The notes under the pieces were generated by a model. That model made no database searches and was not told where the DNA came from. It was given only the letters and a program-made list of their open reading frames with translations. Shown one piece after another: positions 7,942-13,449 of a stretch of DNA of 15,146 bases. Origin of the DNA: JAWLFY01 sp964462125 (GTDB taxonomy: Bacteria; Planctomycetota; Planctomycetia; Pirellulales; Pirellulaceae). The stretch covers positions 1 to 15,146 of the forward strand of contig CAYWXT010000128.1 in NCBI GenBank assembly GCA_964462125.1. Reading direction: 5' to 3'. Position 1 is the stretch's first letter. Each line of letters opens with the position of its first letter. The position numbers were made by a program, and so were the translations under genes.

Positions 7942-8205
7942 CTACCAGGTCCACCAGACCACGGCCGCGATGATTAAGAGGGCACCGATCAGAATGACCA
8001 AGTAGGAGCCGGCAACCAAACCGAATACGGCCGTTGGCTCGCGATCCTCCAGAAACCGCTCCTCCTCTTTCCCACGTTCGCTCGCCGGAATACTCGGGTC
8101 ACTCGACTCCGGGGACGGCTGCTCGGCTGCTTTCTGCTCGGGTGCCTGCTGTTCCGTGCCGTCTTGAGCACCCTGCTCCGGGGAGCGAGATTCTTGAAAT
8201 GTCAT
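7942..8205 (-). CDS. Small C-terminally anchored membrane protein, 87 aa
   Basis: This protein of 87 residues has an acidic, Gln/Glu/Ser/Pro-rich and probably disordered first 55 residues and a single hydrophobic segment at about 62-84 (AVFGLVAGSYLVILIGALLIIAAVVWW) ending almost at the C-terminus, like a tail anchor. I do not recognise a family. The ATG at 8205 has a strong GAGGAGAAA ribosome-binding site; the frame is open further upstream but lacks such a signal. It is the first gene of a two-gene unit with the glycine-zipper protein gene and lies about 30 nt after the predicted start of a sigma-54 promoter at 8246-8261. It may be a membrane partner of the downstream stress-type protein, which is inference from cotranscription only. 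Confidence 0.78.
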   Translation of the reverse strand: MTFQESRSPEQGAQDGTEQQAPEQKAAEQPSPESSDPSIPASERGKEEERFLEDREPTAVFGLVAGSYLVILIGALLIIAAVVWWTW

Positions 8206-8245
8206 GACTTTCTCCTCGATACCGCGGCAGGAACTTGCGGCAAGG

Positions 8246-8261
8246 AGCAAATTGCATGCCT
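8246..8261 (-). promoter_or_regulatory. Sigma-54 promoter for the 8205 to 7405 unit
   Basis: The minus strand reads AGGCATGCAATTTGCT. The GG and GC are 12 nt apart and TTGCT is perfect; the first and sixth bases of TGGCAC differ. The predicted start is near 8235, with a 30-nt leader carrying GAGGAGAAA before ATG 8205. Confidence 0.65.
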
Positions 8262-8418
8262 TGCCGTGGCGGCCAAAATCACTACAGGGGTGGTCATCTA
8301 CCTGCCACCGTGTCGCTATCGCAGCCTGTCCGACGAAACCTTTTCCCAGTGGGCATTTTACGCCCTACCCCAAACCGCCACCCACAATCCCGCTCGCGTC
8401 TCCTGCTTGCCATGTCGT

Positions 8419-8434
8419 TGGCATCCGCTTTGCT
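8419..8434 (+). promoter_or_regulatory. Sigma-54 promoter for the 8518 gene
   Basis: The plus strand reads TGGCATCCGCTTTGCT, one base from TGGCAC-N5-TTGCT with exact 12-nt GG-GC spacing. The predicted start is near 8445, leaving a 73-nt leader that contains a 9-bp hairpin. Confidence 0.72.
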
Positions 8435-8457
8435 GTGGGTAGAGCGTGCCATTCCAT

Positions 8458-8480
8458 GGTGCAGCAGACGGTGCTGCGCC
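8458..8480 (+). other. Leader hairpin upstream of the 8518 gene
   Basis: A 9-bp stem with one G-U pair (arms 8458-8466 and 8472-8480, GACGG loop) lies 13 nt after the predicted transcription start and 37 nt before the ATG. It does not cover the GAGGG ribosome-binding site. It could stabilise the mRNA or bind a regulator, but could also be chance. Confidence 0.4.
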
Positions 8481-8517
8481 GGTAACGACGTGTCTCACAG
8501 GAACGAGGGTGTGTGCA

Positions 8518-8769
8518 ATGACTCTTGCCGCTGAACAAGAATTGGAACATCTCGGAGAAACCCAAGGATGTGCCGATCACGACCATGACCTGATCCACGA
8601 ACTCAGCCGTCGGCTCGATGGCCTCTGGCGATACGATCAATACATGGCCAACGCGGAGAAGCGCGAGGAGCTGCAGCGATTCTGGGCCGATATCAAACTC
8701 CAGGAACAGGAAAACATCCAGCGACTCAAGCGACTGGTTGCCAGTGAAGTCACAGAAGGCTGCTTCTGA
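8518..8769 (+). CDS. Small helical-hairpin protein, ferritin-like appearance, 83 aa
   Basis: This 83-residue protein is predicted to form two helices. After a His/Asp-rich stretch (CADHDHD, residues 18-24), helix 1 is LIHELSRRLDGLWRYDQYMANAE and helix 2 is EELQRFWADIKLQEQENIQRLKRLVASEV. The pattern (acidic helix 1 ending WRYDQY.., EL..., then EQEN in helix 2) recalls one half of a four-helix ferritin-like bundle or an encapsulated-ferritin subunit. The EExxH-type metal histidine expected in helix 2 is not present, however, so iron binding is not established. The ATG at 8518 follows a GAGGG ribosome-binding site. A sigma-54 promoter lies 84 nt upstream. The cupin gene follows after 114 nt containing four tandem 14-mers. 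Confidence 0.75.
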   Translation: MTLAAEQELEHLGETQGCADHDHDLIHELSRRLDGLWRYDQYMANAEKREELQRFWADIKLQEQENIQRLKRLVASEVTEGCF

Positions 8770-8791
8770 ACCCTTGAATTCACTCGACGCT

Positions 8792-8847
8792 GTTCACACC
8801 GCTCGGTTCACACCGCTCGGTTCACACCGCTCGGTTCACACCGCTCG
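8792..8847 (+). repeat. Four exact tandem copies of a 14-bp unit
   Basis: The unit GTTCACACCGCTCG occurs four times without mismatch at 8792-8805, 8806-8819, 8820-8833 and 8834-8847. It lies in the gap between the 8518 gene and the cupin gene. Exact identity suggests recent expansion by slippage. The 14-bp period is not a multiple of 3 and the region is outside the coding frames. Confidence 0.97.
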
Positions 8848-8883
8848 CCGGCCCCAAGATCAATGGAAGGAAAAACATCAACG

Positions 8884-9225
8884 ATGAGTGACACGACGGT
8901 CAAAAAGGTGAGCTCCCCTTATTCCCCTACCGGCAAAATGGGACAAAGGTACCTCGCTTCTGGTAACTCACTCTCGATGCGGCTCTGGGAAAGAGACCCG
9001 GCAGCGGCCGATCCGCAGCCGGTGCGGCGGGACTACGAAACCGTCGGCTACGTGATCGAGGGCCGGGCCGAACTGGAGGTCGAAGGGCAAACGCTGATCT
9101 TGGAAGCCGGCGACAGTTGGCTGGTCCCCAAAAACGCGGTCCACCGCTACCGGATCCTCGAGCCGCTGGTGGCCGTCGAAGCGACCTCGCCGCCGGCGCA
9201 TGTCCACGGACGCGACGAGAAATGA
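8884..9225 (+). CDS. Cupin-domain protein, 113 aa
   Basis: This is a single-domain small beta-barrel of the cupin superfamily. Cupin motif 1 is PVRRDYETVGYVIEGRAEL (residues 46-64); it keeps the glutamate (E52) and the final glycine, but the usual HxH pair is replaced by Arg/Asp. Motif 2 is GDSWLVPKNAVHRY (76-89) with the conserved P and H87. The tail VEATSPPAHVHGRDE contains further histidines. With two canonical ligands missing, metal binding is uncertain and no enzymatic reaction can be assigned. The ATG at 8884 is preferred, with GGAAGG 13 nt upstream; ATG 8863 would add seven residues but overlap that ribosome-binding site. It has no visible promoter of its own and is probably read through from 8518. 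It converges with the transketolase gene across a strong hairpin. Confidence 0.85.
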   Translation: MSDTTVKKVSSPYSPTGKMGQRYLASGNSLSMRLWERDPAAADPQPVRRDYETVGYVIEGRAELEVEGQTLILEAGDSWLVPKNAVHRYRILEPLVAVEATSPPAHVHGRDEK

Positions 9226-9233
9226 ACGCTGTC

Positions 9234-9275
9234 GACTCTCCCGCGGCATCCGGCTGCCGGATGCCGCAGAGAGTC
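9234..9275. terminator. Strong hairpin between convergent cupin and transketolase genes
   Basis: Arms at 9234-9253 (GACTCTC, CC, GCGGCATCCGG) and 9257-9275 (CCGGATGCCGC, A, GAGAGTC) form an 18-bp stem interrupted by a CC/A mismatch, with a CTG loop. It sits in the 58-nt gap between two converging genes and could stop transcription in both directions. There is no U-tract, so its mechanism would differ from the classical intrinsic type. Confidence 0.65.
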
Positions 9276-9283
9276 GCAGTACG

Positions 9284-11287
9284 TTAGGGAGAATTGATGG
9301 GGGTCCAGCTCGGCGCGTCACTGGCGGGAAACGAATCCTCCGAAGCTCGCTCCACCGCGTCCGGTCCCCCGATGGTTTCTTTGAGAACCTGTTTGACCGT
9401 TTTCGTAATCGCGTCGGCTCCAATCCCTTGGTCGTTGAGCAACTCCTTCGGGGTGCCGCTGAGCGGTCGCTTGTGCACCGCCAAGCAATGGATCGGAACC
9501 GGCCGCCTCATCTGGCCCTGCGCGTCAGGGGTGGCCAGGGCGCGGCAAACCGCCTCTCCAATCCCGCCTGGGGCATAGTGGTCCTCGACCGTCACGATCG
9601 CATCGGTCACCACCGCAGCCTCCCGTAGAGTGGCCAGGTCCAACGGCTTCACGGAGTACAGATCGATCACTCGGATGGAAAGCCCCTCCTCGCGAAGCTG
9701 CTCGCATGCCTCCAACGCCTCATGGACCGTGACCCCCGCGGCAACCACCGTCACCCGGTCGCTGTCGCTGTGACGCAGCACCTTGCTCCCGCCAATCGGG
9801 AACGACTCCTGGTCGTCGTAGATCACCGGCGTCGCCCCGCGGGTGGTCCTCAAGTAGCTGATTCCGTGATGCTCCGCCATCGCCTCGACCAACCGTTCGG
9901 TCGACATCGCGTCACAGGGATACAGCACAACGCTGTCGAGGATCGTCCGGAACATGGCGATGTCCTCTAGCCCCATCTGGGAGGGACCATCTTCTCCGAT
10001 GGACACGCCAGCGTGGGAGCCGACGAACTTGAGATTCGCCTCGGAGTAGGGGCTCATACGAATCTGGTCAAAGGCGCGCGTCAAAAAAGCAGCAAACGTC
10101 GAAACGAAGGGGACTTTGCGGCGCAGCGAAAGCCCCAGTGCCACCCCCGCCATGTTTTGCTCCGCCACGTACATTTCAAAGAACCGGTCCGGATACCGGT
10201 CACGAAACTCCTGCGACCGTGTCGAGTTGCAAACCTCCCCATCGAGGCTGACCAAGCCAGGAAAACGGGGAGCGATGCGACACAATGCTTTGCCGTAAGC
10301 GCTTCGGGTCGCAACCTCCTCCCCCATCCCATAGCTCGGCTCCTCGATCGCGATCGAGGAGTTCGGCGGAAGCCGTTGATCCGGGGGCCCTTGGTCGGCC
10401 GGCTCCAACATCCGGCCGCGGAGTGAAGGATCGACCTCCCCCACCTCTTCGAGTGCACCGGCCAACTGCTCGCCGTCCAGCGCCTTGCCGTGCCAACCTC
10501 CTTCGCCGGCCAGGAACGCTACACCCTTCCCCTTGACCGTCTTGGCGATGATCATCGTGGGTTGCGAATCGATCTCGTTGGCCGCTCGGTAAGCATCGAG
10601 GACCAAGGCGTGGTCGTGACCGTCTTCGACGAGAATCGAACGCCACCCGAACGCTTCGACCCGACGTCGGTAAGCGTCCAAGTCGTGCCCGTACATCGTT
10701 TCCCCTCGCTGCCCCAATCGGTTGACATCGAGCACACCGATCAGGTTGCCGAGCTTGTAGTGGGTGGCAATCTGAATCGCTTCCCAATGCGCCCCTTCAG
10801 CCATTTCACTGTCCCCGAGCAGGACATACGTTCGGTAGGGCAGACGGTCGAGGTGACGAGCATTCAGAGCCATCCCGACACCGATCGATAATCCCTGGCC
10901 AAGCGATCCCGTTGCCGCCTCGGCAAACCGAAATCGCGAGGTCGGATGGCCTTCCAATGGACTGCGGAATTCCCGGTAGCCCCTCAGCTCCTCCTCGGTG
11001 ACCTGGCCAGCGGCCGCCCACAACGCGTACAGCAACGGCGAGGCGTGCCCTTTGGAAAAGACCATCCGGTCGTTGTTGGGATGGTCCGGCCGAGCCGCGT
11101 CATAGCGAAAATGACCGCCGAACATCAAATCGACCATCAACTCCACCGCCGACAGGGAAGACGTCGGATGCCCCGACCCGCTGGCACTGGTGCTGGTCAA
11201 AATCCAATGCCGTACCAACCGCGACAGTCGCTGGAGCCTTTCGATGTCCTCGGCGCTGGTCACCCCACGCTGCTTCAAGGTTTCCAT
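9284..11287 (-). CDS. tkt: Transketolase
   Basis: This full-length 667-residue thiamine-diphosphate enzyme moves two-carbon ketol units between sugar phosphates in the pentose phosphate pathway. In order: SGSGHPTS at 36-43, SKGHASPLLYALW at 78-90, the TPP/Mg site GDSEMAEG (158-165) with N189 in LDVNRLGQ, the catalytic glutamate in VAEQNMAG (E376), and GEDGPSQMGLED at 431-442. The motifs LDVNRLGQ and SGHPTSSLSAVE are closer to the animal-type short transketolases (about 620 residues) than to E. coli TktA. The C-terminal tail (ERASEDSFPASDAPSW, about 646-661) is extra and carries the FPASD motif also seen in unrelated small bacterial proteins. The ATG at 11287 has a perfect GGGAGG. A near-perfect sigma-54 promoter lies 49 nt upstream. 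It is transcribed alone and is probably not the housekeeping copy. Confidence 0.95.
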   Translation of the reverse strand: METLKQRGVTSAEDIERLQRLSRLVRHWILTSTSASGSGHPTSSLSAVELMVDLMFGGHFRYDAARPDHPNNDRMVFSKGHASPLLYALWAAAGQVTEEELRGYREFRSPLEGHPTSRFRFAEAATGSLGQGLSIGVGMALNARHLDRLPYRTYVLLGDSEMAEGAHWEAIQIATHYKLGNLIGVLDVNRLGQRGETMYGHDLDAYRRRVEAFGWRSILVEDGHDHALVLDAYRAANEIDSQPTMIIAKTVKGKGVAFLAGEGGWHGKALDGEQLAGALEEVGEVDPSLRGRMLEPADQGPPDQRLPPNSSIAIEEPSYGMGEEVATRSAYGKALCRIAPRFPGLVSLDGEVCNSTRSQEFRDRYPDRFFEMYVAEQNMAGVALGLSLRRKVPFVSTFAAFLTRAFDQIRMSPYSEANLKFVGSHAGVSIGEDGPSQMGLEDIAMFRTILDSVVLYPCDAMSTERLVEAMAEHHGISYLRTTRGATPVIYDDQESFPIGGSKVLRHSDSDRVTVVAAGVTVHEALEACEQLREEGLSIRVIDLYSVKPLDLATLREAAVVTDAIVTVEDHYAPGGIGEAVCRALATPDAQGQMRRPVPIHCLAVHKRPLSGTPKELLNDQGIGADAITKTVKQVLKETIGGPDAVERASEDSFPASDAPSWTPINSP

Positions 11288-11335
11288 GCCAGAGCCTCCC
11301 GGTTCGTGTCAAAACTTGAAACCGCTTGATCGCCG

Positions 11336-11351
11336 TGCAAACCCAGTGCCA
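11336..11351 (-). promoter_or_regulatory. Sigma-54 promoter for transketolase
   Basis: The minus strand reads TGGCACTGGGTTTGCA, a perfect match to TGGCAC-N5-TTGCW with 12-nt GG-GC spacing. The predicted start is near 11325, giving a 38-nt leader that contains the GGGAGG ribosome-binding site of ATG 11287. Confidence 0.85.
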
Positions 11352-11464
11352 CACACGTTAAAACGCTGCAGTTTGCGGGCCCTTGGGCTGAGTGTTGAGG
11401 TGATCGGCCAACCATCACCCAACCCGGTAGCGCTATGGATGACGATCACCATGGCTGACAATCA

Positions 11465-11481
11465 CCCTCCCGCTGGGAGGG
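11465..11481. repeat. Short perfect GC hairpin
   Basis: CCCTCCC-gct-GGGAGGG forms a perfect 7-bp stem with a 3-nt loop. It lies between the transketolase promoter region and the dispersed repeat. It may be a REP-like palindromic unit or a terminator for transcripts leaving the 12373 gene; there is no U-tract. Confidence 0.5.
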
Positions 11482-11515
11482 CCAGACGGTGGCACCCGGG
11501 GAGATCGAGATCCGC

Positions 11516-11613
11516 ACCACCAGGATACCCGACAACCGCGGACGGCGCATCTTGAGCATGGAGATTGGAGCGTCCAGCGCCCGGTGGCGGTTTGGACCAC
11601 GAACAGCACGAAG
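11516..11613 (+). repeat. Dispersed intergenic repeat, copy 1
   Basis: This copy shares with 12413-12522 an identical 31-nt core (11560-11590, beginning GGAGATTGGAGCGTCCAGCG). Similar flanks are CCACCAGGATACCCGAC on the left and TTTGGACCACGAACAGCACGAAG on the right. It is in the same orientation as copy 2. An inverted, diverged 'CACGAA' stretch follows at 11637-11658. Confidence 0.9.
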
Positions 11614-11806
11614 GACTGGGGGCGGCGCGTCGCAAACCTTCGTGGTTCTTCGTGTCCCTTCCCAATGGACTGCCGATCTGTGGCGAAGAAGTCGTCGGCG
11701 AGCAGGTCAAGCAACCAGAAGCTTGGGCCTCTTCGAACCGCCAAGAAACCCCGCCGGGGCCGAATTCAGGCCGCTGCTGCGTATCACGCTCACAACGCGC
11801 GGAGCT

Positions 11807-12373
11807 TCAGCGGCGACGTGGTGGTCCCAATGGATCAATTCCAGGAACCCATTGTCCGAAAAAGCGGATTGCCTCTGGGTCTTGTCCCATTTCGCTGATC
11901 ACATACTTGCCAAAGGCGCCACCGCCACATGCATAGTATCCAAAGGCGCCGCCACCAACCGCGACGACGCCAATCGCCCCGCCACCTAGGGCAACCAAAC
12001 CGATTGCCAGGCCTCCGATGGCCAAGGCACCGACTCCGAGTCCGCCAACTCCAAGAAGTATTCCGATAGAGCATCCGCCGAGTGACAAAACACCCAAGGC
12101 CACGCCACCTAAAGCGATGAATCCGCGTGCAACGCCACCCATTGCCACGACGCCAGTGGCGATGTCCCCAACAGCGATAATCCCGCGTGCATGGCCGCGG
12201 ACCTCGTTGTTGTCGGGATCGGGGCCGAGGGCAATGTCATAGAACGGAAACCCCCAGACGTACTTCGCCGAACGTTTTCGCACGCTTTGACGAGCACTGC
12301 CATGTTTCAGGGCGGCCACTTCTTGTTCCAGGGCGCCGATCCGCTGTTGCATAGGCTTGAGATCTTCAGGCAC
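11807..12373 (-). CDS. Glycine-rich decapeptide-repeat protein, 188 aa
   Basis: The protein begins with a short coiled-coil-like helix (LKPMQQRIGALEQEVAALK, residues 5-23). A conserved block follows (YVWGFPFYDIALGPDPDNNEVRGHARG, 38-63), then about nine ten-residue repeats from 64 to 154 with the pattern G-h-h-A-h-G-G-h-A-h (for example GVVAMGGVAR, GFIALGGVAL, GLVALGGGAI). One unit (104-114) is 11 residues long. A short polar tail ends in PPRRR. The repeats could form a beta-solenoid or glycine-zipper membrane helices; the sequence alone does not decide. There is no signal peptide. I recall similar proteins in planctomycetes, without a known function. The GTG at 12373 is chosen because AAGGA lies upstream and the coiled coil is complete; ATG 12352 is an alternative. 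The gene is bracketed by two copies of a dispersed repeat. Confidence 0.78.
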   Translation of the reverse strand: MPEDLKPMQQRIGALEQEVAALKHGSARQSVRKRSAKYVWGFPFYDIALGPDPDNNEVRGHARGIIAVGDIATGVVAMGGVARGFIALGGVALGVLSLGGCSIGILLGVGGLGVGALAIGGLAIGLVALGGGAIGVVAVGGGAFGYYACGGGAFGKYVISEMGQDPEAIRFFGQWVPGIDPLGPPRRR

Positions 12374-12412
12374 GGCACAGTTCCTTGGCGATAACGGTTA
12401 TCAAACCACAGC

Positions 12413-12522
12413 CCACCAGAATACCCGACAGCGAGCGACCGCGCAACACTTCGCGCATCTCGAGCACGGAGATTGGAGCGTCCAGCGCCCGGTGGCGGGT
12501 TTGGACTACGAAGAGCACGAAG
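12413..12522 (+). repeat. Dispersed intergenic repeat, copy 2
   Basis: This copy holds the same 31-nt core (12468-12498) as copy 1, preceded by CCACCAGAATACCCGACAGC and followed by TTTGGACTACGAAGAGCACGAAG. The left flank carries an insertion of about 11 nt relative to copy 1. It occupies most of the 179-nt gap between the glycine-repeat gene and the Fic remnant. Confidence 0.9.
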
Positions 12523-12552
12523 CGGCACGGATGCTTGTCACAGCCGACTGAT

Positions 12553-12972
12553 TCACGCGAGCTCCGTATCGGAGGTCAGGATCGCCAGGTAATGATGGTA
12601 AGCATAAACGGGGTCTCGCTTCTTGCCGGTTGTCTCTTGCAGCACACCAGCCTTCACCAAGGTTTCGATGGCTTTCGTCGCTGTCGGTTTGGTGGTTTGC
12701 AAGAGCTCCATGGCGGATGCCAGCGTCACCACCGGCGCCTCGGGCAGCCGTTCGAATAGTCGGAGCGCATAGACAGTCGCGCCACCGCCGTCGAGCAAAC
12801 GCCGCCGATCCTCATTCAGCTGCGAGAACATTCTCCCGGCCGTCTGAACGCCATCGTCAGCCGCTTCGCAAACGCACTCCAAAAAGAACATCAGCCACCC
12901 CTCCCAGTCACCTTCGCTGCGCACCCTTGCCAACCGTCGATAGTACTCGTCGCGGTGTCGTTTAAGCGGCAA
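12553..12972 (-). pseudogene. Truncated Fic family protein (C-terminal fragment)
   Basis: The 139-residue frame is the C-terminal part of a Fic-family AMPylase-type protein. LKRHRDEYYRRLARVRSEGDWEGWLMFFLECVCEAA (residues 3-38) is the conserved region that follows the catalytic core, and the rest (about 72-135) is the winged-helix-like tail (VVTLASAMELLQTTKPTATKAIETLVKAGVLQETTGKKRDPVYAY). The catalytic HPFxxGNGR motif and everything upstream are absent. The frame opens after a TAA at 12997-12999 and has only a TTG as possible start, and no Fic-like sequence is seen in the 200 nt before it. It is therefore most likely a decayed remnant, although a small DNA-binding product is conceivable. Confidence 0.8.
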
Positions 12973-13187
12973 GCTGATGTGGCTCTTCCGCGATTTTTAG
13001 TGGCCGCGAGCAGACGCTCGCTGGTTGCCGCTGGAATGCAATCGGGGTAGCTGCCTTCCTCGGAGCCGGATCAATCGCCGCTCACTCCCGCGCCGCAGCG
13101 GAGGTCGCAGTGAGGCACGAACGGAGACCGTAGTGGAGCGAACAGGCGGGTAGGCAGAAGCACAGCCCCCCCCCCAGCGTGCTACCT

Positions 13188-13439
13188 TCAGGAACGACTG
13201 TAGAAATCGTCGTCGGTAACGCCATCGCTTTCCATGAGCCCGAAGCGGCGTCGGCAGCCTTTGACGTAGCAGCTTTTAACTTCCTTATCGCCCGGCACCG
13301 GGAAGCTTACCTGTTGGCCGTCGACGACTTTTCGAAATATCTTGTGACCCCCTTTTCCAGATGCAGCGTCACAGTCAACACCAAAGCTCCGCAGGATTCT
13401 TTCCAGTTCCCTCAGTTTCAGCGATTTCCGCGCCCCCAT
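13188..13439 (-). CDS. HicA-like mRNA interferase toxin
   Basis: This 83-residue protein has the HicA/YcfA double-stranded-RNA-binding-like pattern. LKLRELERILRSFGVDCDAASGKGGHKIFRK contains the catalytic-type histidine (H32 in GGHKIF, where GSH is commoner), then VSFPVPGDKEVKSCYVKGCRRRFG corresponds to the strand and following helix. HicA toxins cleave mRNA independently of the ribosome and are neutralised by HicB. The ATG at 13439 lies 10 nt after the stop of the HicB-like gene, the antitoxin-first order that is common in one HicBA subtype. Base composition looks more AT-rich than the surroundings, in line with acquisition. Toxicity has not been shown, and the motif is somewhat divergent. 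Confidence 0.78.
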   Translation of the reverse strand: MGARKSLKLRELERILRSFGVDCDAASGKGGHKIFRKVVDGQQVSFPVPGDKEVKSCYVKGCRRRFGLMESDGVTDDDFYSRS

Positions 13440-13449
13440 CCCGATTGCC

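Larger units (their letters stand above)
8206..8517. promoter_or_regulatory. Divergent control region with two sigma-54 promoters
   Basis: This 312-nt gap lies between the starts at 8205 (-) and 8518 (+) and contains no credible gene. It holds a sigma-54 site for each direction (8246-8261 minus, 8419-8434 plus). A near-palindrome, GTGGGC-attttac-GCCCTAC at 8349-8368, is centred about 87 nt before the plus start and 123 nt before the minus start, where an enhancer-binding protein could act on both. A second dyad, GGTGG/CCACC, is at 8289-8293 and 8305-8309. Neither dyad is known to be functional. Confidence 0.45.
11288..11806. other. 519-nt intergenic region: promoter, dyads and dispersed repeat
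   Basis: No credible gene is seen. From left to right it holds the transketolase leader and sigma-54 promoter (11336-11351), a GGTGAT-N9-ATCACC dyad (11399-11419) with further ATCACC copies at 11445 and 11461, a short GC hairpin (11465-11481) and the first copy of a dispersed repeat (11516-11613). After that comes a partly inverted 'CCTTCGTGGTTCTTCGTGTCC'-type stretch (starting 11637). Small open frames here have repeat-derived, low-complexity translations and are rejected. Confidence 0.6.

Noticed and set aside
8792..8847. Tandem repeats considered as a CRISPR array
   Set aside because: The units are 14 bp and directly adjacent with no spacers, and no cas gene is present.
11490..11505. TGGCAC on the plus strand in the intergenic region, considered as a sigma-54 promoter
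   Set aside because: No GC at the -12 position and no gene downstream on that strand.
11433..11744. Minus-strand frame of 103 codons in the repeat region
   Set aside because: Its translation is derived from the dispersed repeat (FVLFVVQTATGRW...) with no start signal; such frames appear wherever the repeat occurs.
13006..13021. GCGAGC-agac-GCTCGC palindrome upstream of the Fic remnant, considered as an attachment site or terminator
   Set aside because: Only a 6-bp stem, no second copy seen, and no integrase or U-tract nearby.
13166..13175. Run of ten C residues beyond the end of the HicA-like gene
   Set aside because: Could be phase-variable, but it lies outside any coding frame or promoter I can support, so it is treated as simple sequence.
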